Origin: DASUGC01 sp035606665
GTDB lineage: Bacteria; Acidobacteriota; Vicinamibacteria; Vicinamibacterales; SCN-69-37
Direction: 5' to 3'
DNA length: 64,000 nt
Assembly: GCA_035606665.1 (NCBI GenBank)
Contig: DATNEY010000057.1
Location: 124,001-188,000 of the forward strand
Below the pieces are notes generated by a model. It made no database searches. It was not told the DNA's origin and worked only from the letters and a program-made list of their open reading frames with translations. The translations under genes were made by a program, and so were the position numbers. Below are positions 16,795-28,111 of this stretch, in pieces; positions within the stretch are counted from its first letter, which is position 1, and every line of letters starts with the position of its first letter.

Positions 16795-18108
16795 CTACCG
16801 GACGACTTCGAGGTGCTCGAACAGGTCGGCCGGCAGTTCCGCACCGGACGCGATCAAGCGCTCGCTCACCTTGGGACGGACGCCAGTCGATCGGAACCGG
16901 CCGGTGACGCGCCCCTGGGGCGTCAGGCCGGTGCGTTCGAACAGGAAGATGTCCTGCATCGCGATGACGTCACCTTCCATGCCGGTGATTTCGGCGATCT
17001 GGGTGACGTAACGTCGGCCATCGGACTGCCGCGCGATCTGGACGATGAGGTGGATCGCGGAGGCGACCTGGTTCCGGATGGCGCGCTCCGGCAGGTTGAG
17101 GTTCGCCATGGCCACCATCGTGTCGAGCCTGTACAGCGCGTCGCGCGGTGTGTTGGCGTGAACGGTCGTGAGCGATCCGTCGTGGCCGGTGTTCATGGCC
17201 TGGAGCATGTCCAGCGCCTCGTCACCGCGGACCTCGCCCACCACGATGCGGTCGGGACGCATACGGAGGGCATTGATGACCAGCTGCCGCTGCCGTACCG
17301 CGCCCTTGCCTTCGATGTTGGCCGGCCTGGTCTCGAGACGCACGACGTGCCGCTGGCGCAGCACGAGTTCGGCGGCGTCCTCGATCGTGACAATGCGCTC
17401 GCGATCCGAAATGAAGCTCGACAGAATGTTCAGCAACGTCGTCTTGCCGGCGCCCGTGCCGCCTGACACGAGGATGTTCAGCCGTCCCGCCACTGCCGCC
17501 TTGAGAAACGTCAGCATCGGCTGCGTCAGCGACTGGCTGCGCACGAGGTCCGAGCCGCCCAGCTTGTCCGTCCGAAAACGGCGGATGGAAAGTACCGGAC
17601 CGTCGATCGACAGGGGCGGAATAATCGCGTTCACGCGCGATCCGTCGAGCAGGCGCGCGTCCACCATCGGGCTCGACTCGTCGATGCGGCGGCCGACCGT
17701 GCTGACGATGCGCTCGATGATGCGCATGAGGTGGCGGTCGTCGCGGAACACCGCGGCCACGGGCTCGAGCACGCCGTGTTTTTCGATATAGATCTGGTCG
17801 TACCGGTTCACGAGGATGTCCGAGATGTCCGGATCGACGAGCAGCGCCTCGAGCGGACCGAGGCCGAACAGCTCGTTGAGAACATCGACGATGATCGCTT
17901 CGCGCTCGTAGAGGCTGAGCGGCGTCTTCTCCGTCTCCTTCTCCAGCAGCGAAGCGATGACCGATCGGATTTCCGGCTCGGCCTCGGTGCGGCGCACCTG
18001 CGACAAGCGTTCGAGGTTCAGACGGCCGAGCAGCTGCTCGTGCACGCGCTGCTTGACCTCTTGATACTGGGAGTGGCGGGCTTCCGCGCCGGATCTGATC
18101 GGCAACAT
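16795..18108 (-). CDS. tadA: Tad pilus secretion ATPase (CpaF/TadA)
   Basis: A 437-aa hexameric secretion ATPase of the CpaF/TadA group that powers Flp pilus polymerisation. The N-terminal domain covers about residues 1-180. The ATPase core has Walker A GGTGAGKT at 216-223, an Asp-box TIEDAAEL near 241, Walker B RIVVGEVRGDE near 287 and a His-box GHDGSLTTVHANT at 308-320. All catalytic motifs are intact. Its ATG overlaps the cpaE stop by one base (TGATG), consistent with coupled translation within the operon. Confidence 0.96.
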   Translation of the reverse strand: MLPIRSGAEARHSQYQEVKQRVHEQLLGRLNLERLSQVRRTEAEPEIRSVIASLLEKETEKTPLSLYEREAIIVDVLNELFGLGPLEALLVDPDISDILVNRYDQIYIEKHGVLEPVAAVFRDDRHLMRIIERIVSTVGRRIDESSPMVDARLLDGSRVNAIIPPLSIDGPVLSIRRFRTDKLGGSDLVRSQSLTQPMLTFLKAAVAGRLNILVSGGTGAGKTTLLNILSSFISDRERIVTIEDAAELVLRQRHVVRLETRPANIEGKGAVRQRQLVINALRMRPDRIVVGEVRGDEALDMLQAMNTGHDGSLTTVHANTPRDALYRLDTMVAMANLNLPERAIRNQVASAIHLIVQIARQSDGRRYVTQIAEITGMEGDVIAMQDIFLFERTGLTPQGRVTGRFRSTGVRPKVSERLIASGAELPADLFEHLEVVR

Positions 18109-19250
18109 CAGAAGATGCCTCCGGCCCTACGTTTCGGCCGCGCGGTGGCGGCAGCCGCGGCTTCCTCCGGCGCCATACCCGCCAGCTTGCGGGTCAAATC
18201 CTGAATCGCGGATGCGAGCCGGCTGTTTGGTTCCGCCACGATCGGACGCCCGACGTTGGCGGCGGCCACGGCGCGGCGATAGTCGCTCGGCAGCACGGCC
18301 CACACCGGCAGGCCGCCGACGCGTTCGATGTCGTCCTGTCCGATGTCCGCGCGCGCGTCGTAGCGGCTCACGACGGCGCCCACGCGGTCCTTGCCGTAGC
18401 GCTGGCGCAGGAGCGACGCAATCTGCGAGGCCCGGCGAACGGTCGGCAGCTCCTGGTTCAGCACCAGACACACCGCCGAGACGGGCTCGATCGAATCCAC
18501 CACGCCCAGATCGGATCGCGGCATGTCGAGCACGACGTAGTCGTACTGCGACGAGAGCCGTTCCAGAAGCTGCCGGAGGTCACGCCCATCCGGGTGCTTC
18601 ACCGACGGTAGCGCGGGCGACGCGAGCACATCGACGCCGCTCTTCGCCGTTGCGACCAGACTTCGCATGAAGGTGCCGTCGAGCCGATTCACGTTCTCGA
18701 GCGCGTCCACAATCGAGAATCTCGGCTCCACGCCCAGGAACAGCGCCGCATCACCGTGTCCGGTGATGTGCATGTCCACCATCAGCACGTTGGCGCGCCG
18801 GCCCGCGGCGAGCAGCGCGGCCACGTTGATTGCGAGCGTGGTATTCCCCACGCCGCCCTTGGCCCCGATGAACGCGAAGGTGCGACCGCGTCCGGCGGTC
18901 GCGCCCTCTCCACCCGAGAGACGCTCGACGGCGGCACGGAGATCCGCCGGCGACACGGGATCGGGCAGCGCTTCAGTGACGCCGGCGCGCATCGCCGCCA
19001 GCATGATGGCGGGATCGAGCTGGGGAACGACGATGACGACACCCGTCCGGGGATGACGCCGCTTGAACGCCGCGAGCTCCTGCGGAAATCCCGCCTGGCC
19101 GCGGAGATCGACGACGAGCACATCCGGAACACTCTTGCCGCTCTCGAGCGACGCGATATCAGCGGCCGACACGACACTGAGGCCCGCGCTCCGCGCGAGC
19201 GCACCCAGCTGCCGATCATCGGCCTCGACTATGACGATACTGGCTGCCAC
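18108..19250 (-). CDS. cpaE: CpaE/TadZ pilus-localisation ATPase
   Basis: A 380-aa protein with an N-terminal receiver-like domain (about 1-110) and a MinD/ParA-type ATPase domain. The deviant Walker A is K131-G-G-V-G-N-T-T, with DMHITGHGDA near 165 and VLDMPRSDL near 240. CpaE/TadZ proteins place the Tad machine in the cell, often at a pole. The pseudo-receiver resembles CheY in fold, but its phosphorylation residues do not form a clear acidic pocket. It lies between tadG and tadA, as is usual in Tad operons. Confidence 0.93.
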   Translation of the reverse strand: MAASIVIVEADDRQLGALARSAGLSVVSAADIASLESGKSVPDVLVVDLRGQAGFPQELAAFKRRHPRTGVVIVVPQLDPAIMLAAMRAGVTEALPDPVSPADLRAAVERLSGGEGATAGRGRTFAFIGAKGGVGNTTLAINVAALLAAGRRANVLMVDMHITGHGDAALFLGVEPRFSIVDALENVNRLDGTFMRSLVATAKSGVDVLASPALPSVKHPDGRDLRQLLERLSSQYDYVVLDMPRSDLGVVDSIEPVSAVCLVLNQELPTVRRASQIASLLRQRYGKDRVGAVVSRYDARADIGQDDIERVGGLPVWAVLPSDYRRAVAAANVGRPIVAEPNSRLASAIQDLTRKLAGMAPEEAAAAATARPKRRAGGIF

Positions 19251-19266
19251 TGACTCCTCTGACTAA

Positions 19267-20529
19267 CTAACGAACCAAAATAATCGCCTGCAGAAACCCG
19301 GACTGGGGGCCAACCGTGCCACCACCACCTACCTGCAGGAGGCCTGCCGTGGTGACGAGGCGCCCAACGATGGCCTTGTTAGCGTCGTCCCAGCCTTCCA
19401 CAAAGAAACCCATGATGTTCGAGATCGGAACGGTGGTCCGGCCGTTCTGGTTGGCGTACACCACGGCTTCGGGGTTGATGAGCGGAACTGCGACTATCCT
19501 CGGGCTCACCGAGAACGCACTGCCTGCCACGCCGCCCCTGCCGCCATTCATCGCGGCATCCCAATAAGCGGTGGGATCCTGATTGAAGAGCGAGTCGGCG
19601 TCGCCTTGCGGCTCATCGGCCACCGCCTGCTTCGAAGGACCGACCTTCTCGCCGGGTTCTGTGCTGAACTGGAGATCGTCACCAATCTTGTAGGTGATAC
19701 CGACGCACCCCTTGATGTTCTCCTTGTACGTCTTGCCGCCCGCGCCTCCCAACGAAAGCGCGCCGAACCAGCCTCCAACAAATTGAAAATCGTTCTGGTC
19801 TCCGACCTTCAGCATCAGCTGGCGCCCGTAGTCGACGGAATAGCTCTTGTCGGGATTGAATGGGAAGAAGCCCGTGCCGGTGCTGCTTGTCGTTGGCGCA
19901 ATGTAACGGTCGGGCTCAATGATGGACGGATCGACGATGATGTTCCCCCCGACCTTTATGTACTTGTCGTAAACCGAGTTCGGAGTCCAGGCCACCGGAG
20001 GCAGCGGCCACCGCTCTTCCCATTTGTCAACGACGGCCCACGGTTTCAGACAATCGGTCGAGTTCGCAACAGCCACTTTCGCGATAGCCATCGCCCGGAC
20101 GCCTTGCTGGCCGAGCCCGACCAGCTGCCCAAAAATCGTGGGCAACGGATTGCCGTGCGAAGCATCGCGGTACACATCGACCCGGATGCAGTTCGAACTC
20201 GCGTCATCTGGACACGCTGGGAACGTGATGTCGGTGGTGATGTTGACGACCGGCTGCTGTCCCCAGACGGGATGGCTCATCACCACCTGGTACGCACTGG
20301 TCTTCGCGGGCCCCGAATTCGAAAAGTCACTCGGGTTGTCGAACGCGAGCGCAACCGCTCCGGCCAGGGCCGCGGCGTCCGCCGCGTTCTGCGCCTGACG
20401 CCGCGCCGTCCAGAGCACGCCGTAGTCGATGACAAAGGTCGAAAACGCCATCAGCGCGAGCAACGCCAGCGCGACGTGCACGAGCACGGCGCCCCGTTCG
20501 GATGCGTGAGCTGTTGTCGTCTTCGTCAT
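19267..20529 (-). CDS. tadG: TadG-like minor pilin/pilus assembly protein
   Basis: A 420-aa exported protein. The N-terminal TadG/TadE-like anchor starts with an ERGAVLV motif (about residue 11), then a hydrophobic helix and the typical QAQNAADAAALAGA stretch. The remaining ~370 residues are extracytoplasmic and contain paired cysteines. A VWA MIDAS motif, present in many TadG proteins, was not seen; VWA domains are instead found at the end of the operon. The ATG at 20529 was preferred over a GTG 24 bp upstream because that codon lies in a heptamer repeat tract. Confidence 0.85.
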   Translation of the reverse strand: MTKTTTAHASERGAVLVHVALALLALMAFSTFVIDYGVLWTARRQAQNAADAAALAGAVALAFDNPSDFSNSGPAKTSAYQVVMSHPVWGQQPVVNITTDITFPACPDDASSNCIRVDVYRDASHGNPLPTIFGQLVGLGQQGVRAMAIAKVAVANSTDCLKPWAVVDKWEERWPLPPVAWTPNSVYDKYIKVGGNIIVDPSIIEPDRYIAPTTSSTGTGFFPFNPDKSYSVDYGRQLMLKVGDQNDFQFVGGWFGALSLGGAGGKTYKENIKGCVGITYKIGDDLQFSTEPGEKVGPSKQAVADEPQGDADSLFNQDPTAYWDAAMNGGRGGVAGSAFSVSPRIVAVPLINPEAVVYANQNGRTTVPISNIMGFFVEGWDDANKAIVGRLVTTAGLLQVGGGGTVGPQSGFLQAIILVR

Positions 20530-20546
20530 GGCTACACCGCCCTCGG

Positions 20547-20571
20547 ACTTCACACTTCAGACTTCGAACTT
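20547..20571. repeat. Tandem heptamers (ACTTCNN) between secretin and tadG
   Basis: Three and a half 7-bp units of the form ACTTCNN (ACTTCAC, ACTTCAG, ACTTCGA, ACTT) occupy most of the 46-bp spacer between the secretin stop and the tadG start. Confidence 0.88.
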
Positions 20572-20575
20572 GCTG

Positions 20576-22009
20576 CTACCGCCCGCCCCCTCTTCCCTGC
20601 GGAACGTCGAGCAGGCCTGCTCCACCGGAAAGGAAATCCCCGACGCCGCCACCGCCCCGTCCGCGGCCGGCCGGCGGCCGCACGCTCGGCAGCGGCGGGA
20701 CCTCGTCCGGATCGAGCGGCCGCACGAGGCGCGGCGTAATCAGCACGAGCAACTCTCTGCGCTCCGTACGATTCGCCTTCGTCTTGAAGATCGTGCCGAT
20801 GATCGGAATCTTGCTCAGGTACGGAATGTTCGCGCGATCTTCCTGTCCGATGTTGTCGAGCAGACCGGCGATGGCGAACGACTGGCCGTCGCGAAGCTCG
20901 ATTTCCGTCTCCGCGTAGCGCGTCGTCAGAGCCGGCACGCGCGTGCCCGAGTTCGTGACGCCGTTGGCGAAGTCCAGGGCGCTCACTTCGGGACGGACGT
21001 GAAGGCGAATCACGTCGCCCGCGATCGTCGGCTTGAACTTCAGCTTGACGCCGTACTCTTTCCACTGGACGCTGCTCGCGCCAAGGCCCGTCGAGAAGAC
21101 CACTGGCACTTCGCCGCCGGCCAGGAAGCTCGCCTCCTGCCCGTTGTAGGCGATCAGGTTCGGCTCGGCGAGGCTCTCGAACCAGCCGTTCTGCTCGAGC
21201 GCGCGAACAACGGCGCCGATGCCCTCGTTGCGCTGGAAGAAAAACAGATTCAGGTAGTCGGCGAAGACCAGGCCCTGGACGGACTGTGACCCGCTGTTCG
21301 CGTTGTCTTCGAAGTTGGGCGCTGAGAACTGCCCCGTCGTACTTCGCGCGGTGAACCCGGTGCGCGTCGTAAACAGACTGGCACCGAGCTCGCGCACCTG
21401 GCGGCTGTTCACTTCGGCGAACCGCACCTGGAGCATGACCTGCTGGCTGCCGCCGCCACCCGGCACCTGCAGCATGTTGATGACCTTGGTATTCGGCGTG
21501 CTCAGCTCGGCGATCTCCGCCGCGCGCAGCATGATCGTGTTGCTCGAGACGCGGCCGGACAGAATCACCGCGCCCTGGAGCACGTCGATCGTGATGTCTT
21601 CACCGGGAAATAGCGCCTGCAGGCGCGTCTGCAGGTTCGTCGTTGCCGGACTGACAACGAGCTCGTACTCGACCCGGCGCCCGCCGACCCACACAAAGAG
21701 GCTGGTGATGCCGGCCTTCTTGCCGTGAATCATGATTTCGCGAAGCGAGATGCCGACGGCGTCGGCAATCTCCGGGTCCGTGATCATGATCGTGTCGACG
21801 TCGGCCGTGAAGTCGAGCGGCAGTGAACGGCCGGTCGTGAGGAGCAGGCGTTCGACGGCCGGACCCGCCTGTGGCTGGGCCTGGGGCGCCGGAAGTTGCG
21901 CCGACTGAACTGCGCCAACGGAAGAACCGTCACCAAGCGCGAGAACGAGCGCGGCCGCGGCCGCGATTATCCGCACGCTGGCGGCTGTTGTGCGTCGCAT
22001 CTCAGTCAT
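20576..22009 (-). CDS. cpaC: Tad outer-membrane secretin (CpaC/RcpA)
   Basis: A 477-aa secretin forming the outer-membrane pore for the Flp pilus. It has a signal peptide (about 1-33), an N-terminal pilus-specific domain with DFTADVDTIMITDPEIADAV near 65-85, a BON-like region and the C-terminal secretin domain. The latter includes VQWKEYGVKLKFKPTI, an FAIAGLLDN motif and IPIIGTIFKTK followed by ELLVLITPRLV. The C-terminal tail is Gly/Arg-rich, like low-complexity tracts in other exported proteins here. The start overlaps the cpaB stop by 4 bp. Confidence 0.94.
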   Translation of the reverse strand: MTEMRRTTAASVRIIAAAAALVLALGDGSSVGAVQSAQLPAPQAQPQAGPAVERLLLTTGRSLPLDFTADVDTIMITDPEIADAVGISLREIMIHGKKAGITSLFVWVGGRRVEYELVVSPATTNLQTRLQALFPGEDITIDVLQGAVILSGRVSSNTIMLRAAEIAELSTPNTKVINMLQVPGGGGSQQVMLQVRFAEVNSRQVRELGASLFTTRTGFTARSTTGQFSAPNFEDNANSGSQSVQGLVFADYLNLFFFQRNEGIGAVVRALEQNGWFESLAEPNLIAYNGQEASFLAGGEVPVVFSTGLGASSVQWKEYGVKLKFKPTIAGDVIRLHVRPEVSALDFANGVTNSGTRVPALTTRYAETEIELRDGQSFAIAGLLDNIGQEDRANIPYLSKIPIIGTIFKTKANRTERRELLVLITPRLVRPLDPDEVPPLPSVRPPAGRGRGGGGVGDFLSGGAGLLDVPQGRGGGR

Positions 22010-22860
22010 TTCTTGATGATCTGCTCCTTGCTTGACGTCCCCATGATCACGCGGATCGACGACGGCCTCGGCGGCGGTGGCGGCGCGGCAGGCGGCGGCG
22101 CTGCGGCGCGCGGCCTTCCGGTTGGCGCGGGCCGCGGCTCTGCCACAGCCACACCCATCAGGCCCGCCACTCGCGCGCCTGAGGTCACGACCTGCTCGGT
22201 ATCCATCGGGTTTCTGAGCGCAAGCGTGACCTGGCCTTGCGACGTCGCGAGCGTCAAGCGCTCCGCATCCGCCGGGGTCAGCGCCAGCGTCACCAGCGGC
22301 GGGTTCGTCGCGGGCTTGCCCTCGCGCGCCTGGTTCGTGTCGGTGCTCGGACCGGTGCTGAGCACCAGAACATTGCTCAGGACGACTTTCGAGATCATCT
22401 CGGTCCCCGGCCGGAACGTCACGATCACATCGACGTGGCTGCCTGGCAGCGTGTAGCCCGCGACACTGATGACGTCATTCACTCGAACCGCGATCCCGCG
22501 CATGCCGGCGGGAACCGCCGGCGCGAGGCCAGCGCCCATGCCTTTTGCGGCAAGCTTGGATTCGATGATGGGCTCGTTCTCCACCAGCGCCACCGTCACG
22601 CCTCGCCCGAGGACTTCTTCGGGCTTCTCGAAACCACCCGCGACCGGGGCATCGGCAGGCCAGCCGGTGACGCGGATCATGTCGGGTGCGATGGCCACGC
22701 CGACGGGCAGCGGGCGCGCGGCCACGACAACGAAGCGCGACGCGATTGGCACTCGCTCGACTGGGCGCGTCTGAATCGCGCGGTACACGCCATAGGCCGC
22801 CCCGGTGGCCAACACAGCGGCGAGGCCGACGACGATGAGTGCTCGTGTTCGTCTATCCAT
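22006..22860 (-). CDS. cpaB: CpaB/RcpC pilus assembly protein
   Basis: A 284-aa protein with an N-terminal membrane anchor (about 7-25) and a SAF-type domain at about 40-105 (ASRFVVVAARPLPVG, a GWP segment, then LGRGVTVALVENEPI). The RcpC/CpaB domain follows, with AVRVNDVISVAGYTLPG near 145. It acts in the periplasm with the secretin, whose gene overlaps its stop by 4 bp. The C-terminus is Pro/Ala-rich. Gene order tadE-cpaB-secretin is conventional. Confidence 0.93.
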   Translation of the reverse strand: MDRRTRALIVVGLAAVLATGAAYGVYRAIQTRPVERVPIASRFVVVAARPLPVGVAIAPDMIRVTGWPADAPVAGGFEKPEEVLGRGVTVALVENEPIIESKLAAKGMGAGLAPAVPAGMRGIAVRVNDVISVAGYTLPGSHVDVIVTFRPGTEMISKVVLSNVLVLSTGPSTDTNQAREGKPATNPPLVTLALTPADAERLTLATSQGQVTLALRNPMDTEQVVTSGARVAGLMGVAVAEPRPAPTGRPRAAAPPPAAPPPPPRPSSIRVIMGTSSKEQIIKK

Positions 22861-22871
22861 AAAAGCTCCGA

Positions 22872-23357
22872 TTACGACCCGCCGGCCGCAACCTCATTGC
22901 GCATGACCGATGTTGCCCTGAGCATCAGCGAACCGTGTCCGCTCGCGCCTATGAGGCCTGCGATTGGGCCGAGGTAGGTCATCCCCGCGGGATACCACAC
23001 CACGACCTCCGAGACGCTGATGGTCTGCCCGTTCGGCATAAGCCTCGTCGCCGTCTGACTCACGTACGGGGCCGGGACCCCACTCATGCTCAAGCCGCTG
23101 GCGGCGAGATAACTCGTGATCCTGCTTTGGACGTCGGTGCTGTTGTAGTTGGGAAGCGTCGCGATGCGCGCGCCTTCGCGCGCGGCGTTGGTAATCGCTT
23201 CGTACCGTTGAAAGAGGAATCCGAAATCGAGAATCGCGGCGAAGCACAGGAGGAGAATCGGCAGCACGATTGCCAATTCGATCAACTCAGCGCCACGCTC
23301 GTTGTCCCGGCCTTCTCGCGAGCCCCTCATCCAGGACAAGCACTTCAACCCAGCCAT
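22872..23357 (-). CDS. tadE: TadE-like pseudopilin
   Basis: A 161-aa TadE-family minor pseudopilin. The motif ERGAELIELAIVLPILLL at about 20-38 is the typical TadE start of the membrane helix, followed by RYEAITNAAREGAR. The remainder is an extracytoplasmic domain. The ATG at 23357 overlaps the end of the prepilin peptidase gene by 13 bp; an in-frame ATG at residue 10 is an alternative. The protein would be processed by the peptidase encoded immediately upstream. Confidence 0.92.
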   Translation of the reverse strand: MAGLKCLSWMRGSREGRDNERGAELIELAIVLPILLLCFAAILDFGFLFQRYEAITNAAREGARIATLPNYNSTDVQSRITSYLAASGLSMSGVPAPYVSQTATRLMPNGQTISVSEVVVWYPAGMTYLGPIAGLIGASGHGSLMLRATSVMRNEVAAGGS

Positions 23358-23857
23358 AACGTCAACCCCAGTCCGGCTGCGATTGGCAGTGAATACGGCA
23401 GTCTCGGCCCCGGTGAGCTTTCGAGCGTCACCCCGGGGTGCGGCTGCAGTCCCATCACCCGCCAATAACTCAACATTCCCCAAACGTTCCGCGCGGCCTG
23501 ACCCGTGTAGCCGCGCATGCCGGCTACCACGACCGCGAACACTCCACCTGCCAGCGCCGTCCAGAGCGCCAGCCACACTGCGGGCATCGGTCCAATCCAC
23601 GCGCCGAGCGCGGCCAGCAGCTTCACGTCGCCGCCGCCGATCCCCCGCAACGCGAAGATCGGAAGGAACAACACCAATCCGACCGCCCATCCGGCTGCCG
23701 CCCGTCCCAGGCCGGCAGTCCCGCCCATCGCTCCATGCACGAGCAATGCAGCCGCCGCGCTCCCCAACGTCAGCACATTCGGGATGCGGCGCCACCGTAG
23801 ATCTGTCAGGCAGGCCGCGAGCGAGACGACAATGGCGGCAAACGACGACAGGTTCAC
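23345..23857 (-). CDS. tadV: Prepilin peptidase (CpaA/TadV)
   Basis: A 170-aa type IV prepilin peptidase of the short TadV type, a membrane aspartic protease that cleaves Flp prepilins and TadE/TadG-like proteins. Both catalytic aspartates are present: D19 in TDLRWRRIPN, and D77 in the G-x-G-D-type motif GGGDVKL. About five to six membrane helices are visible. The GTG start at 23857 overlaps the stop of the preceding pilin gene (GTGA). The open frame continues upstream only through overlap with that gene. Confidence 0.92.
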   Translation of the reverse strand: MNLSSFAAIVVSLAACLTDLRWRRIPNVLTLGSAAAALLVHGAMGGTAGLGRAAAGWAVGLVLFLPIFALRGIGGGDVKLLAALGAWIGPMPAVWLALWTALAGGVFAVVVAGMRGYTGQAARNVWGMLSYWRVMGLQPHPGVTLESSPGPRLPYSLPIAAGLGLTLWLG

Positions 23858-24069
23858 GACCCGCCGCCGGACGGCGCTGGCGGAACTGCCAGGCTGTCCA
23901 CACCGGACACCCAGCTCGAATACGTTCCGCGTATCGCGTTCCCCACCAGCGACCACACGAGAATTCCGGCAAAGCCGATTGTGGTCGTGAGAAGCGCGTA
24001 CTCGATCAGGTCCTGCCCCGACTCGTCATGGAGCAGCCTCTCAACGAGGTCTTGCACGCGTTCACCCAT
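23854..24069 (-). CDS. flp: Flp/Fap-type pilin, second copy
   Basis: A 71-aa type IVb pilin. It has an 18-residue polar leader ending in SG, then QDLIEYALL, the Flp cleavage motif with the conserved Glu at +5 and Tyr at +6, and a hydrophobic helix. The C-terminus is longer and more Pro/Gly/Ser-rich than in the upstream pilin. It overlaps the peptidase start by 4 bp. A strong hairpin lies just upstream, between the two pilin genes, and probably adjusts the relative amounts of the two transcripts. Confidence 0.93.
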   Translation of the reverse strand: MGERVQDLVERLLHDESGQDLIEYALLTTTIGFAGILVWSLVGNAIRGTYSSWVSGVDSLAVPPAPSGGGS

Positions 24070-24081
24070 GTGGAACTCGAT

Positions 24082-24110
24082 GTTGAGCGGACCGCGGTGG
24101 TCCGCTCAAC
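24082..24110 (-). promoter_or_regulatory. Hairpin between the two flp genes
   Basis: Perfect 12-bp inverted repeat with a 5-nt loop (arms 24082-24093 and 24099-24110), 12 nt upstream of the second pilin start. No T-tract follows on the minus strand. It therefore resembles an mRNA-stabilising or attenuating structure behind the first pilin gene more than a full terminator. Confidence 0.75.
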
Positions 24111-24133
24111 CCTTTGATCTCAGCGGTTTCCGT

Positions 24134-24331
24134 CTAGCTCGCCGCCGTCGACGACGCGCTGGTCACGCGGCTCTCGACGGTTGTGTACCAGCTGTTCAGC
24201 GCGTTGCCGAGCAGCGTGGCGCCGGCGATTGCGACAAGACTGACGAACGTCGCGAGCAATGCGTACTCGATGAGATCCTGCCCTTCCTCATCCTTGATGA
24301 GGCGCAGAGCGAGGGTTTTCAGAGCGGCCAT
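24134..24331 (-). CDS. flp: Flp/Fap-type major pilin
   Basis: A 65-aa type IVb pilin and first gene of the Tad operon. It has a 17-residue leader ending in EEG, then QDLIEYALLATF (Glu +5, Tyr +6), a hydrophobic helix and a short Ser/Thr/Ala-rich tail. As first gene and smaller pilin it is probably the major pilus subunit. GGGGAG lies 9-10 nt upstream of the ATG. Two inverted repeats upstream (24372-24393, 24410-24455) mark its likely control region. Confidence 0.94.
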   Translation of the reverse strand: MAALKTLALRLIKDEEGQDLIEYALLATFVSLVAIAGATLLGNALNSWYTTVESRVTSASSTAAS

Positions 24332-24371
24332 GTTGTCATCTCCCCTACACAGGTACCAGCCCGGACCTGAC

Positions 24372-24393
24372 TTGACGGCGACCTCGCCGTCAA
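24372..24393. promoter_or_regulatory. Perfect 22-bp palindrome upstream of tad operon
   Basis: TTGACGGCGA, two bases, then the exact reverse complement TCGCCGTCAA. It lies 40 bp upstream of the first pilin ATG. Possible roles are an operator for a dimeric regulator or a 5'-leader hairpin. Confidence 0.7.
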
Positions 24394-24409
24394 TTGCCTC
24401 CGAGCCCCT

Positions 24410-24455
24410 TGGTATCTGCCAACAGGGAGCTTACCACCCCCCCTTTCAGATACCA
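24410..24455. promoter_or_regulatory. Inverted repeat in flp/DUF192 divergent spacer
   Basis: The arms TGGTATCTG (24410-24418) and CAGATACCA (24447-24455) form a perfect 9-bp inverted repeat with a 28-bp centre that contains a C7 run. It lies in the ~309-bp divergent spacer between flp and the DUF192 gene (24332-24640). The rest of that spacer holds the palindrome at 24372 and no recognisable gene. Confidence 0.6.
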
Positions 24456-24640
24456 GAATGTCATTTCGGTCGTACGACGCTCGAGCGAGAGGCCCAGGTG
24501 TATCGATTCGGATAATCCCCTAACTCTCTGGCCGCACTAGGCTTGGCGAGCGACCAGGATTGCGCATGCCGACGCGGACTTGTCACAAATGCGCGGAGCG
24601 AAGCGTTCACCCGCGAGCCATCACGACGAACCGCGCAAAT

Positions 24641-25060
24641 ATGGACATCGACGCTACACTCGCCGATCGTATGACCGGCGGGCACTTTCTCAGTACTGCG
24701 ACGGAGGCCGGGCGCGCACACTCGCGTGCAGCGATCGCGCTCGCTCACGCTGACACGGGCGCAGTCGTAGCCGGCCAGGTCGAAATCGCCGGCGACTCGG
24801 CCGCACGCAAGCGCGGTCTCCTCGGCCGCGACGGGCTCCCGCCCGGCGCAGCGCTCGTCATCGCGCCCTGCAGCGCGGTGCACACCTTCGGGATGCGGTT
24901 TGCGATTGACGTGATCTTTGCGGATCGCGACGGCCGTGTCCTGAAGATCGCCGCGAACGTCCGCCCGCGACGGCTCGCCGTCGCGTGGGGCGCGTTCGCG
25001 GCGATCGAAATGGCGGCCGGCGAAGCCGGCCGCCTGGGCGTCCAGGTCGGCGGCGTGCTG

Positions 25061-25078
<18 letters not shown>
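24641..25078 (+). CDS. DUF192 family protein
   Basis: About 145 aa. The DUF192 core is visible: AARKRGLLGRDGLPPG, VIAPCSAVHTFGMRF, AIDVIFADRDGRVLKI and later VAWGAFAAIEMAAGEA. Family members are small, often near pilus or cell-envelope genes, and their function is unknown. The gene is divergent from the Tad operon. The start is uncertain: ATGs at 24641 and 24671 and an upstream ATG at 24566 are all possible, and none has a good ribosome-binding site. The C-terminus overlaps the convergent BNR gene by 18 bp. Confidence 0.8.
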
Positions 25079-28066
<2,988 letters not shown>

Positions 28067-28090
28067 TCGGAAAGTGTACTGCCCGCCGAT

Positions 28091-28110
28091 CGGCGGCCTG
28101 AAGGCCGCCG
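28091..28110. repeat. REP-like hairpin, copy A
   Basis: CGGCGGCCT-GA-AGGCCGCCG, a 9-bp perfect stem. Its exact reverse complement occurs at 61921-61940, and similarity extends several bases beyond the stem at both sites (CGTAG next to it). Confidence 0.85.
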
Positions 28111-28111
28111 A

